Assembly: GCA_903813345.2 (NCBI GenBank)
Contig: CAIIXF020000004.1
Coordinates: forward strand, 17,407,513-17,471,512
Direction: 5' to 3'
DNA from: Owenia fusiformis
Taxonomy: Eukaryota > Annelida > Polychaeta > Sabellida > Oweniidae
DNA: 64,000 nt
Below the pieces are notes generated by a model. That model was given only the letters and a program-made list of their open reading frames with translations, had not been told where the DNA came from and did not search any database. Made by a program: the position numbers and the translations under genes. Shown piece by piece: positions 1-14,400 of this stretch. Numbering within the stretch: the first letter of the stretch is position 1; each line of letters opens with the position of its first letter.

Positions 1-2411
1 TAGCATATCAAAAATATTTTGAAACATTAGTGATGTCACTAAGGTACCAAAAACTTTTTGAAAAAAATTGAAATTTTTTTTTCGATGTCAATCTTTTTTA
101 AATATGCTAGACTTTCATAAAAAACAATGTTGAATGTCTAACCAGGTTAAAAGGAAGAATAAATTATGTTTTAGATATCATTGTACCATTGGTTTCTATG
201 AGAACTAAAATTTTGAAATCCATTTTTCTCAGAACCATTTTCATGCACTGATAAGTTCATTTCTCGCTTATTTATGAACCGATTTTCTTAATTTTTTCGG
301 CAAAAAATATGGGAGGATGAATGCTATGCATTGGTATGAATTGTGGCTAATTAGAAGATATGAGTGACCTCTAAAAGTTGGTTTTAAATAAATTCACAAA
401 TTTTGGAACAAAAAGTCTATCAAAAACCACTTTTTGAAATTAAAAAAAAAGTTTTACATATCACACTTTGATAACATTGGGTAAGACTACAATATAAGCC
501 AAAGTGGTTTAAACTTTATATGGGGCCTCAAACAGGAGGCTTTAAAATAAAACAAGATTATGAGATTTCCACATGAGAACGGTCACAGTGGTCACCAGAA
601 CATGTAAAATATAAGAGCAGAAAATGAAATAAAATAAAATATACGGGGATAGTATAACATAACAAATGTAACATGTCCATTGAATGTCCAGAAAATGTGT
701 TAAATCTGTAATTTCTTAATTAATTATTCTGGAATTACTTTATATTTGTCAGTTTCTCTGTAATTCTTCTGAAATTCCTCTCTAATTCCTCTGTGATTCC
801 TCAATATGACTCGTCTCTATGAATATTTACGAGCATTGATACATATTAGAGCAGGAACTGTAAGAATGAGTGTTCATAGTGCGAGGTGCCACTTGAAGTG
901 TTATTTATTAGCAGCTTGGGAGACATTAGCATGAGCTGGGACAATACATCTTCGAAACATTGCTCAATGTAATTCTCAATTCATCTAACAAGAGTTAAAA
1001 AAGTGGAAAGATGAGCATATTGTGATCATTGTATTCTTTCTTTTTCCCCCGCATTTGTTTGGTATTATTCTGTCTCCATATCCTAACTCCATCCCTTAAG
1101 GATGAGCTGGATATTGTATCTCTGCAATTGTCCCATGAAATGTTCTCTTCGAGGCATGTAAAATATCAAAAATTGTTAAATGATCAGCATCTTGCAAAGT
1201 GGTACCATATTGTTATCTCCAACCTTTTTATGTACGATGTGTTCGATGGTTGGTGTTTGGCAGTGCAGTTGTCATTCGGCATCTGTAACAAATAGTAGGG
1301 GGTGACATTTTGCATTAAGTCTTTCTCTCATAGAGAAGGGGTGTGGGGTGATACAAATGGCAAATAATTAATGTCTACGTTGCTCCATATTCTGGGATAG
1401 AATGTCATTTTCTCTAATCTTAGAGATTTGTGTGAGGAAGATCGCTAAGTTATTCTGTAAAAAGACAAATATGTTTGATACGTACATTTAAAATTATGCA
1501 ACAAGCTCAGTATACACACGAGGATTTCAGAGAAATAACACACTAATTGATTGAAATATATAGCATGTAACATCTCTCCGCACCATACATTTATTCCGAT
1601 ATTGAACTGAAGTTATATCTGAGAAAATGCCACCAGGGAATGTATCAATACACTGCACAGATTAGGTTGTGGTAACTTATGTTTTACCACAAAGCTCCTT
1701 TAAGTTGGCATTTTCGAAACATTGTAACTTATGTATAACCACTAAAGCCCCTTTAAGATGGCATTTTGAAGCAATTTGAAGCTTTCAAGTCTTTCAAGTT
1801 CCACTAAGCTCTTCAAAGTGGAGATTTGCTCTTCAAAGTGAAGGACATCTCTATTTGATGTCCTATCATAAAAAGATACTGTGATTGGTATTGAGTTATT
1901 TTCGTGATTTGTATTCATAAAACCGCTGATCTGAATAATCCATCTTTAATTTGACAGGTCCTTTAGTTTCTATAAACTTATTGGAATAGAAATAAGCATT
2001 GAAATAGTAGACCTGTACTAGGGGCTCATTTAAAATATTCAGTTGGTCTTTGGACTCTGAAAAGTGCTTCACTATCAGAGGTGTTCCACTTCTAGAGGTG
2101 TTCCACTTTACAGGTTTCACTGTACCAAGATTTGGGTGATAAAGTAAATAGCCTATAGATTCTACAAAATTCAAGCTTTAGTTCTACCTTTATGTGGTAT
2201 TGCATTTAATAAATGATAACGTGTATTGTGCACCCGTCTTTGATCCCAACCCCATAACACACCTACCTTCTACACAAAGATTGGAAAGTAGATAGTGAGA
2301 AGGGACAGATACGAGATAAAGCTTATGTAATAGGTTGATTGATTGTTTGTTTGTTTGTTTGTTTGTTAGCTTTTTGCTCATGCTTATATATTGATTGTTT
2401 GTTTGTTGTAG
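1..2411. other. Sequence upstream of the first recognisable ANOS1 exon
   Basis: No convincing exon was found. The expected 5' ANOS1 exon (signal peptide and first cysteines, ending in phase 0) was looked for and not seen, so it probably lies before position 1. Visible content is A+T-rich sequence, a dispersed repeat near 1195-1325, and a decayed element around 2040-2125 with the words GTGTTCCACTT and TTTCACTGTA, which recurs near 23.6 kb. Confidence 0.5.
1195..1325. repeat. Dispersed repeat with GTAACAAAT and GGTGACATTTTG blocks
   Basis: The blocks GGCATCTGTAACAAAT and GGTGACATTTTG recur in the same order near 9895-9990, 11440-11565 and 20490-20555, and in reverse complement near 29735-29860 and 30165-30250. 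This looks like the end of an interspersed mobile-element family. I did not identify its class or its exact termini. Confidence 0.55.
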
Positions 2412-2489
2412 AGGAGACTTGGAGGTACAGAAGTCAGCATGGTACGTGCGAATGCAGACAGATGCAGAGTTGACAGAAACTGCTCTACT
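2412..2489 (+). CDS. ANOS1: ANOS1 exon a: start of cysteine-rich box (26 codons)
   Basis: A very short exon, phase 0 to 0, with acceptor TTGTTGTAG and donor GTAAGT. It reads through RCRVDRNCST. Joined to the next exon it gives Cys-x5-Cys-x2-Cys-x3-Cys, the spacing of the anosmin cysteine box. Spacing plus flawless splice signals are the evidence; there is no long open frame. Confidence 0.8.
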
Positions 2490-5400
2490 GTAAGTAAAAA
2501 GGATTTGATTTAAAGTACATCGTTTATTTATTATTATGGGCACAGGCAACGGCATATAATCAACTGTACAATAACCATTTTGTTACGCGTTATGTTTAAA
2601 ATCAGGAAGATTTCAAAAAGATGCCATTAGTTGACAGAAACTTCTCCACTATCAGTAAAAGGTATTCAATGTTATAATGGGTGGTGTAGGCACAGAATCA
2701 ACTGTTCGATCAGCATTATGCATTATGTTTGAAATTAGGAAGAATTCAGAGAGATTGCTGTAAGTTGACAAACGCTGAAGTCATTGACAATAATGTCATG
2801 ATTTAAGGCTACATTTTTCGTATAAATCTTGCTTTATCATCGGATATAAATCTGCATCTTTCCTGGCCTGAGAGGATAAAACATTGATGATGAATTGATG
2901 TTCCTCTGCCTGGGAGTGAAGTGTCTTGGCACATTAGCCTGTGTCATGTGTCTTGTTTCTCATTCGTGTCATGCACATTTTATGCATTTCTCAGTAATAT
3001 TTGAATTATTCAAGTTTCTGACATATATTCACAATTTAGAGTGTTGAGTATTTGAGTAAATTTTATTCCTTGCTGATTTCATTCTTTTTTCAATTTAAAA
3101 CATGACCTCTGTGAGGTTTATTTTGGTGACATTGAGAATTCAAAAACTGGAGAATAAAGGTGTAAATCAAGACAAATGATATTCTGAATATGATATAGGA
3201 ATTCTTTGCTTGCATTTTATCATGCTTTGTTCATTCCTTGTGAATTCCCCAAATTTTCACTCTATTTTCCAATCTATTTACAACTCCAATGACATTTTGT
3301 CAATGGGGGAATTTCTAAGCGTTGAAGCGTTACACAATTTTCGAATTTATATTCTTTATCCTTAGTCAGCTTGACCCAAGGGTGTCATCATTTAAAACAT
3401 ATCCTTATATCGTATCATACCATATATGAAATTGTAAGGAGAATTCTAGAAAATAAAATAAGTTTCAAAGGATTGAGTGAACAAACATATACGGAGGACA
3501 CTGACTGATTTGACATTCTACAAAGTTATAAGAATTTTAAGCATTTTTTGAAAAGTTTAGGAAAATGAAAGTTATTGATTTATTCAGCCGTCTGCAATAT
3601 TTTGTATTGGGTGACTCATGGGGCTCATTACTTTTTGCTGGATAATTTGTTGACATATCAAACAGTTTTGAACGGAGAAGATAGCATTCCATCGGGAGCT
3701 GGGGACAAATAGATATCATTTCACGATCGGCACTGAGAATCCTCATATTTTCCCAAAACTTTGCTTATTCATATTATCAGGAATCGTCTAATGTTTTGAC
3801 ATTTTCATATCATTTAACACTGAAAGTAACTTGATCAGTTACATGATTTTTCCTTAATATGGCTGTAAGGTTGACTTTTGTTCAGTATATACCAGTTTGA
3901 ATAAAAATCTGTATATTTACTCTTGTGTTCACTGATATCATCGAATTGAACAGCAATATTAAGTAAAATGGCAAATAGACTTAAAATATGATATAGGCTT
4001 TTATATCCAAGGCTCCGGGTAAAAATATTTATATTACAATAATGCAGAAGGAAATTTGTATGGAAAGAATCAATTTAAAAAAAATTGAACAATGCTTGGG
4101 GAGCTTAGTCTATGGAGAGTGAAAGCTGGTTTGAGTGAGGGGCCATCTTAAGTAGGCTATTGATGTATCATTTTTAGAGTAAATAAATATTGTACACAAT
4201 TACATGATATATTGTATAAAATGTATTGAATAGATTTGACTTAAGGATGACCACACAGACAGACTGAGAGTTTTCATTCCCTAAATACTAGCAACTCACT
4301 ACTTAATTCAGATTTCTTTCTTAAAGAATACATTAAGATTGTGAACTGTCCCCTTTAAGAAATCAAGGTCGAATAAGAAATGTATCAGCCCCAATCCCCA
4401 TAGTCTACCATGAGGACAGCTTGTTTTCACAGCTCATTGATCCATGATTGATCCAGGTATTATGGCAGAGGCGCCGCTACCACTTGACCCAACACCTTGC
4501 TATAATTAAAATAACATGGTGATCGTGTTTAGAAATGTAAAATAGAGTGAAATACAGAGGAATTGTCAAGAAATAAAGTTGACAAACATGTAGTGAATAC
4601 TTTAAATTGTACAGAAATGTAAGAAAATAATGGACTTCATTGGAATTTTTTGAGAAAATTGTGAAATGATCATGATGTGAGTTGTGATTGATTTGTAGGA
4701 CCCCTTATACCAAAGGATCTGTTGTCAGTCAATAGCAAGCGACTGGATGATTTATATTAAGACCCCTTAAATCTCTATTAACCACAAACACCTGATATCG
4801 ATAATGAAGAATCAAAATGTTTCATTCTGTTGGTATCTTTCTGGGATTGTTGAAAGTTGTTTGATATATTGTTATAAGGTAGACGTTGAAGAACAAATAC
4901 TCTGGCTATTTTATTCCTTCCACTGACACAGCCAGGTCCAAAAGTCCTTTCCTTGGTCTATGTTAAACCAGAATGCACATGGGACAATATTTAAAGAACA
5001 AAAAGTAAATACCCGAGAAACATATCAACTGAAAAAAACGAAAAATCATTGATGAAACAAACTAGTCTTGTAAAAGCCTAGCTTGATAATGCTAGCATAG
5101 ACAAAATGCAGGTTAAAGAACAATAATATGACACCCATGCAATAATTATATGAATTTGAAGTCTATTGTGAACAGTGAGCTGTTTTCATTTTTTCTCCAA
5201 GATTAAAGCTTGAGTGATTTTGTTTACAAAAAGCTCTCTAAAATATGTTGGGGTAATACAAATTCACAGTCTCCCTAAAAATATTGATCACACCTAGTAT
5301 GTGTAGAATTTGCTTTTAATATTTTTCCATTTACTGAGAATTTTTATTGAAATTTCACAGCATGCTCGGACTATTTTTCACAAATGTGAACAAGTTTAGT

Positions 5401-8400
5401 CAATTTGATTTCGAAAAATTGTAACAGAAACAAAGATATACTTAAAATTTTAATACAATGATAATTCACAATTTTTGGAATCACAGAAAAGACAGCTGGG
5501 TAATACAGCAACCAAGAAATATAATTCCATCTAGGTTGAAGTGTATTTTGGGCCTTATGGATGAAAAAGACAAAATTTGAAGAAAATAAGTCAACAGTGT
5601 TTCAGAGATATTATAAAATCACCAATAAATCTCAGTGGTTTAGGAATTCAATTTGATTTCACAGAGAAAAGGGGTGAATTAAGCATGAACAAAGTGAGGA
5701 ATTTGGTTAGGCTATTATGCCCACCTTCAGGCATTCACTAAATTAACATTGAAAATATGTGAAGTGTGACTCTATTAAAGGAAACCACACTTTAATTTCA
5801 ATTTGTCTTCTGGTTTGAGGAATGAATACAATAATTAGACCTGTTTTATTGACCATTAAAAGTTATTGTCAATTCTATAGCAATAATTCCAAAATAACAT
5901 CTTCACTGGTAGTGACAAAATTACATTATGGCGTATACTGATAGACTGAAATGAAAGCCTGAGAAAATAAAGGTTGCGTTTTCAACTTTGTTTTGTGATT
6001 GAGAGCCTTCTTAAGAAAAAGATAAACTTCTTGAACATGCAAAATTTCAGCAGTATCAAAATGTAACTTCAAAACAGACAAAAATTATTTATTGATGATG
6101 TAAAAATGAAATATAAATATTCCTGCAGCATAAAGAGAAAAAAATTTTCCATCTTTTCTTCGCAAGTGTATTGAGGTAAAAAAGTATCATTGTATATACA
6201 GAGAGGTTTTTCTTTATGGTATCAAGCTGAGATGTCTTAAGAAAATCTAAAGATCATTCAAGTGAACGGCCACATGTTGCATTAGACAAAGTGTCGCCAG
6301 TCCCTCTTGTAACCTTATGTTGGGGGCATATCTAGTATCCACCAAATTAAAATGACGGAAATTGCCCCTGTAGAAATGACTTTATGTCTATTGTCACCTG
6401 GTTTCTCTTTACAAATAAATTAGATGTACGAGTGTCTTTGGATTATTAGGAAATAAAATTGATATGCATTAGAATATATATCTTTTGAGTTTTATTCATA
6501 ATTATGCTTTATCTTGTTCATTTTTAATTCTATCAACTTTAATCTGGTTAAGATGTGATTGTGCTTTCATATTCTTGTCATTGATTATATCCTTTATCAT
6601 TCAAAACAGAAAAATGAGGGAATTAGCATACCTTTATGAGTCTGTCCACAGCCTAACACCATCAAACAAAACAAAGATTAATTTAAAAAAGATTGACAAC
6701 TGCATACCTTGTCATTTGAATAATGTATGACATAGGAGGAATAGTTTAAAAACATGTCAATCCTTTGAACAATTATTAAACAGAAAGCATATTTGCAAAG
6801 AGGAAGAACTTGATGAAATTGTAACAATGAAGGTGTTTACATGTTCATAATAGACAGGTGTGAACAAGTGGTTTGATTCAAGACAGGCGCCAATTTATTA
6901 AGATGAGTTTATGTCTGGAATAAACCAGTTAATTTCAATTAGGATTTTAATAATCAAAAATTATTATTGAATAAATTAAGATGTATTGTATCCAGTCTAT
7001 ATATTCTCTACAATCCCCCCCCCATATAACAGACAAACTTTATACATGGTTGGTAGTAGAGGGGATCAAATGAGATGAAAAACAATTTGAAATAATAATT
7101 GAAATAAATGAATTTATAAATATATTAATTAAATAATACTAGATATAATGATAATAATAAAGAAATAAAATAAAGAAATAAATGAATAAAATGATAGTGT
7201 TAACAAACTCCTCCAAAGTTGCAAAGAAGCAATTTTATAGCAAGGGGGTTCAACCTTTGATAAGCGGATCCATTTCACACCTAAAAGTAGCTTCATTTAC
7301 AGAAACAAACCCCTTAATTCTTAGTCCTGACGCATGGTTCCTTTATCATGTATGGGAGTCAAAAGAATATACAGAAATTGGGAACAAAAGATGCACGTTC
7401 ACTTGAGAGGTGTTCAGATATTTTAGTTTAGTGTATAATTAGCAAGTGTGAACTGAATAATAATCATTGTGCATTTAGACCATTCGGATTTCAATCTATA
7501 ACAATAGTGCTAGTTAGCCTGTCCCGGCTGGGTCTATAGGGAGACAATTCAATTTAACCCATATTCCCTGAATTCTCAACCGATCAATTGTGAATTAACA
7601 TCTCAATGTATTTTATGGTTTTGTTCGTTTTGATTATTATTTTGATATCTGAGATCAACTAGGCTCTCAAAAAGTGTTCAAAAACGATTCAATATTATCA
7701 TTTATTCACTATGCCGCTAATGTTATTAAGTTAACAAAGGCATACTTTTGTATTTATATCAATATCAAGGAAATTTAAATAAATAAATTGAAAAAAAATT
7801 ATTTATTCAGTTAGAATCTGAAAGTGTTCAATTAGAACCACACAAAATACAAACTCCTATAATTCATCAAAATCAATAATCTTAAAGTTAAAATGATCGT
7901 TTCTTGCTTATTCTTATTAAAAGACCATGTTTTATCTTTCATTGGTAAAGAACAGAAAAAGAAATGAAAAATGCATATTATACAGTACAACCTGTATATT
8001 GGAACACCTCTTTAATCTGAACATCTCTGAATGTGAACACTTTTCCTTGATCCAAATTTTGGTCTCCCATTAATTCACACACTGAGCAACCTAGAAATGT
8101 GAACACCTGCATATCTGAACACTTAAGTTGGCCCCAATGGCATTCAGATTAGACAGGTTTGACTGTATATTAAAATGACTTCAACCTCGACCAACTCTAC
8201 CAAAATAGCAAGATAGAGCAGTTAGAGATGAGCTAGGAAATGACAGAGGACAATAACTCATATGGCAGTTAATAGTCCCTTCACGACCCAACTCCATGAC
8301 TCAGTCTGCTTTATTACTGCACCCCTTGCTTTATTAGGAGCAATAACTTGGAGATGATTATACTGGCCATGCTCTATTTCAATACATTAACTCTACTTTA

Positions 8401-11400
8401 GGTAACATTTCTATGTCTGTTTTACAGTAAATTTAAGAGGAAAAGGAACCACTGGGTGTAGCAGTGGAGTGGGGCATTAAAAAATTATGAGCCCATTTTC
8501 TGATGCCTCTCTATACCACTCCTGCAATCTGTGCCTCCCCTCTCCTCGGATCTATTTCAGAAATTTGTAAAATATTGGCAATAACGGGGAATGGAGCTGT
8601 AACAAACGGTACAAGAATCTATCTAGCAAGTTAATATTTGTTGGGGGGGGGGGGGTTGATGGTCTTTTACAGGTGATGACACCCCAGTTTTGACATCAAA
8701 GTTTTGACACGGGTTAAGATTCACATGTTGAGCAAATTCCATCAAAGTGTCTATGGAAAACATCTGTTTGTTTAGCTGACTCTGATATCCTGAATCACTG
8801 TATGATAAAGTGCAAACAGATAAAAACAGAAGCGTGTCAGAAAAATGGAGAGACTATCCTCTTGAATTGATCGTTTCACACGTTTAGATAGAATTATTGC
8901 TTGTCATCTTAGGACTATAATCTTTTCAGCAAATATTAGAAATAATTATCCGATGGGTTCTGTTGATAGATTCTATTGGAATTTCTTTCAAGTTGGCATG
9001 CCTGTCTGGACCATTAGCGTGTAATTGAATTTTTACTGTTATATATTCCTCCGTGAATTGAGAACTGAGCAAGGAATATCTGGAAAATATATTGAAAATC
9101 ATGAATCACACAGAGACCCATATTTGACCTATAGAAACTTATTTGGTATCATGCTCACATTTGAAAATCACTTGAAGTAAGGTTTGAGCGTGGGTTACAG
9201 CATAGAAAATGAGTTTGCCTGATTGATTTTAATAGAAAAATGAATGGTAGAGAAAAGCTGTGACATTCTTGTATAATAAGGCTTTCGTCTCTTGAGGAAT
9301 CAACAAATCAAAAGCAAATATTTTTTCTATTTAAATTGCAAATATTAATTTAAAAGTTAATAGAGGTTTCAAAATGTCAATGCCAGCGTAAATTAGATAT
9401 TGAATCTTTTGTTTGCATTGTTAAATTATAACTATGGTGTACTGGTCTAGCAATAGGTGGCAGCATATACTTGGCATGTGACTTATTTTTAGCTGGCAAC
9501 CAAGATATTCCACAAAAAGAACAGAACATCACTTCATTGTTCTAGAACATCACTTCATTGTTCTAGAACATCACTTCATTGTTCTAGAACATCACTTCAT
9601 TGTTCTAGAACATCATACCATTGTTCTAGAACATCATTTCATTGTTTTAGAACATCACTTCATTGTTCTAGAACATCACTACATTGTTCTAGAACATCAT
9701 TTCATTGTTTTAGAACATCACTTCATTGTTCTAGAACATCACTACATTGTTCTAGAACATTATACCAATGTTCTACAACATCACTTCATTGTTTTAGAAC
9801 ATCACTTCATTCTTTTTTCATTTTGTATTATGCCACAACTACAAAGTGATAACATATTATATAACAGCCTTCGTTTCTATGACTGGCATTCTGTGTTGTC
9901 CAGCTCTGGTTACTGCATGGCATCTGTAACAGATTGTCACACTTTTGTAACCTTTAGCGGGTGATGACATTTTGTCATGTTAATGCCCTGTCTACATATT
10001 GCACCAAAAAGTATGAATATTTTTTCTCTCCACCCATTTATTTATGTGTTTGATAGCAGACCTGTCACTACTCCCACGTGGGAGTAGGTATTAGGTGCTC
10101 AGGGCTTACATATTTTTAATAAATTTATTTTTCATTTTCTACTTCCAGTGTAGCAGACCATGTTCTACTTTGGTTCATAATATTGCTGCATGTACAGCTG
10201 CTTGTCAAGTAAGTTGTTTGCTTTTCTGTATAATTGATTGATTGTTTCTTTGATTTTTTGTTTGTTTATTTGTTTATTATCTGCCATTTTCTCTTGAAGC
10301 TGAACACTGAATTAGACTTCTTGGAAGAAATATACATTTGATTTTCTTACAATTGTCATTTGAATTCCTGTTTTTATTACCACAAACCAGAGTAAATGGT
10401 TTGATCATAACTAGATTGGGAAAACACAAAGGGCAACATTTGGAAATTGAGAAAAAGCCCTGTTAATTATATGAATACTAATTTTATATTTGAAAAACAA
10501 CATAAAACTCACTTAAATAGTTTTATATCTATTTTCATATTTTTACAGAATGAAACTGCTTGTCTGTTAAGTTGCCATTTTATACGTCATATCCATACAA
10601 CTAAACATGGTCAGTGCCCATCAAGGACAACGCTGGATGAGAGTCAGGCCCAGTGTACCGTGACGTGTGATAAAGACACAGATTGTGGTGGGGTAGAGAA
10701 GTGTTGCGATAATGGATGTGGGTACACGTGTCAGAGTGCCACCAATGCAGATGTGGGTAAGTGGCGAGACTGGGCTGATACTGAATATGATCTCTGGGTG
10801 GTTCAAAATCAACTAGGGGATGGGTAAAATGTATCTTTTGTAACATGGATTTTGCTAGTGGAGGGGTATGTACTGTACTGCTAAAGTAACAAAGCAAGGT
10901 ATTGATGCATGGATTGAAAAGGATTCACATTGTTAATTATCAGCTTTCATAGTGTTATTGAACCCCCATTTGATCAATCTAATATTAAGATATTAAGCCT
11001 ATGGCGTATATTGGAAAAAAAAGTTGAATTCAAACCCATTCTAACAATTGAATTAATAATCAAATTTTATCTTTAGGCTTACCAGAGACAACCACTGCCC
11101 CTGAAGTGAGAGAGCGTCCCAAGGGAAAGTCAGTTGAGCTAACCTGGGAGATCCCATCATACAAGACCCCCATTGTGTACATCATCCAAGGCAGAACCAG
11201 TGTGGGGATGAGTGGCAACTATGGACCCTGGCAAATGGTCATGGAGGTACAGTGTATTTTAGACTTATTAATTATACAAGACCCCCATTGTGTACATCAT
11301 CCAAGGCAGAACCAGTGTGGGGATCAGTGGCAACTATGGACCCTGGCAAATGGTCGTAGAGGTACAGTATATTTTAGACTAATTAATTATGTCACTACCA

Positions 11401-14400
11401 AAAGTGATGTATTGATATAGTCTTCAAACAGTCTTCAAATGTGGATTGTGTTCGGCAGTTGATCTTTAACAGTGATCTGTAACAGTGTTTGTAACAAACG
11501 GAGGCTGGGTGCCTGTAACAAATGGCACATGTTGACATTTTGTTTGTTAATGGCTTGTCTCAGTGATACTATATATTCCAAAAGTCCAAATCTGCAAAAT
11601 GAGGGTTCTTATCCACAAAAAGTATATTTCTTCACAAATTGGAATTAAGAACCTTTTAATCGCATAGTGTTATATTTCTATTAAAATAATTGTACAGGGT
11701 AAGTGATACTGAGTGATTAGATTGAAACATTTACTAAAATGATTTTTGATCAGTATATAATCTATAAGTGAGCGATATAGCATCTCAGTGTTTTTCATCA
11801 AACCAATTGAGCCTCTTTGTGTTAACATTGCACACAGGCATATACATACATGTTTATAATAGTTGTTCTCCTCTTTGTTCCAGTCTACCAGACCTGGGGC
11901 TATATGGAAGGGGGTGAAGGCCGGACACTGGTACCAGTTCAGGATCGTTTCCGTCAACATAAACGGATCCAGTGAGCATTCTGAACACAGTGTGGACTTC
12001 AAGTTAACTAAAGGTATGTCAGAACCATTCTGATACTCATCGCATCTCTGTTTCATCCCAGGCACAGGTGATATCATATTTACAAGTTTTATGATCCCAA
12101 TTAGATGAAATATTTAGAGGTTATGTCACTATGACGTGAAATATGCCTGAGTTCTCCCAATATAGGCCGACCTTGGGAGGCTCTATATTTGGGCAAGAAC
12201 GAAGGCATATTTCACGTCATAGTGACATAACTGATGTATTACATGCCTTTGTTCCCATGGTTACTTTGTATCAATGACGTGACGTCATGATATTATCATG
12301 GTTATTAAAGAAATCTAATATCAAAACGAGGTAAGCGGGCTATATCGGGGTAATCGGGCAATATCGGTGGATATAGCTCGCTAACTTTCCCATTGACTTC
12401 CATACAAATGCTTCGCTAGGTATGTAATACAAGCTGAGATGAAAGATATCAAAAATCCTCAAATCTGGGCTCTAAATTCAACCTATTATATCATGGCATC
12501 TCACAGCTGAGAAGAAATGAAATATCATGGTTTATCATGATGTGTCAGAAAACATACAAAAAAGGTATATCTTCTTCAAGGTATTCACTCTGAGTAGTAA
12601 TTGTTTTATTTCATTGTAAAGGACAAGGTGCAATTATTGGCAAATATCCCTATGGTCAAAATGAATCATTCGTAGGTGTAACATGAAGAATAAAATGTCA
12701 TATAATACTTTGGAAAATATTAAAGTGCTCAGACACACATAAGCTGAGATAGGGATCATTTCGTTCAGTAAGGTTGTATTGACTTACATGGGGCTGTGCA
12801 CCATTGACTTAGTATGAGGATATCAGCAGATCCCAATAGAGGCCATTGGTTTCAATTGATTATCACAGAAATACCAAAAATACACTATGACCTGAATCGA
12901 TTGCAAACTTAATAATTTCACAATACGACACAAATGGTTTATCTCATCAAATGTGCAAATATGAAGTTTGCAATCGATTCAGGTCATACTTAAAATTAAA
13001 AGATTGTACATTTTTTCATCATTTTTTTCCCTACAAAATGGCTATAGAAAAATGCTCCAAAAACAACTTTTACACTTATCAAATATCATACAAGTTTGTA
13101 AAACCAAAGATTATACTATTATATTTCATTATGTAGTAACATATTTGGATAAGATGCAGGGATGCGTAGGATGTAAATGGATTTTGACAGACACAAAAAT
13201 ACTTCCTGGTTTGGAATCTATGCCTCTACACTTCATGATTGAATTATGACCCTAATAAGTGGCCTATACATCAATACAGTGATGAATATAGGTCAACAAG
13301 ATACTAGTGTGCATATAAATGTAATAATTGAAGCAGAATACTCATTTTGAAAAATCAGATGAATTATTTTTTTCCCATGGGGAGATCCCAATGGCGGGTG
13401 TATAAGGTCCTTTTCTCTGGTGATTGATATTTTGTGGCTTGCTCTTTTAACTTCAATACACATTGATGGGCTGTGTTGCTTATTAGATTGGCTTTATGGG
13501 TTACGATTACCTGTTGGATGTTTTTTCAGTGCTCAGAATGTTTCTCTTTGTGTTTGAAATGTGATAGGAAAAAGATTGACACAACAATACATCATGATGA
13601 GATATTGTTAATATGGTGTCTGATCTGAATAGATACAGTAGAACTAAATGTGATCTCTTTAATGTTTCTGAATGAGCTACAACCCTAAGCTCTAAATCGG
13701 CTTTAATTTCTCAATTTATAAGTTGGTAAAATTGCAAATACAGGAAATGAAGATAGAGACATAAATAGTGTCTATCTGCCCAATAAGGAGTGAATTTTAT
13801 AGCCTTTTGATTTAAATGCCATTGATTGTCAGGGTATAATTGAACAATGATATGCAGAGGCACACTGCGAAGATCTTATATGGACCAGTGAGTCACTAAT
13901 GCGGGCATAAATTCCCTTGAAACATATCCAAATATTTTCGTGCATTTTCTCACTTTTGAACCCAAAAAGAGGAATCAGTGAGGAATATTATGAAAAGGCA
14001 TTCAGTGCTTGGTTAGGACATCCAAGAATCTTAAAGTTCAGCTGAAATCTTTAAGGGGAGAGATAGAAATATATGAAGAACCTGGAATTATTGAAGGAAA
14101 AGATATTGAAACCCAGAAATTAATGGCCCCTTGATGACAATCCTATCTAGTTATTTAGGGGACACAATTGAATATTTAACATTGAATTATATGCCACAAT
14201 AAAACTTATTAATCTTCCTCAAAATGATTCGGTTAATTTCAAAGGACATTCAGATGCACCTAAGCAAACATCGCACACGTTTTATGTCTTTTTCTGGCCA
14301 TGTTTCTTTCACTTAATTATTCCTTTAAATGTCTATGAATTAGATTATTTTATGTTATTTCTTCACAATTTAGAATGTTTACTACAATGCTTGTTCACTT

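Larger units (their letters stand above)
2490..10148 (+). other. ANOS1 first long intron
   Basis: A+T-rich sequence without a convincing exon on either strand. It holds TGTT microsatellites near 2345-2405, a decayed local duplication (2630-2750), an inverted-repeat element (7981-8170), a G homopolymer near 8642, a 21-bp array (9521-9815) and a dispersed repeat copy (9895-9990). Short open frames near 6485 and 7182 show no domain pattern. Confidence 0.6.

Noticed and set aside
1029-1295. Open frame with signal-peptide-like start before ANOS1
   Set aside because: It begins with TTG rather than ATG, ends inside a dispersed repeat (GTAACAAATAG) and lacks the cysteines expected in the missing ANOS1 exon.
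10601-10897. Minus-strand frames opposite the WAP exon
   Set aside because: Shadow frames of ANOS1 exon c.
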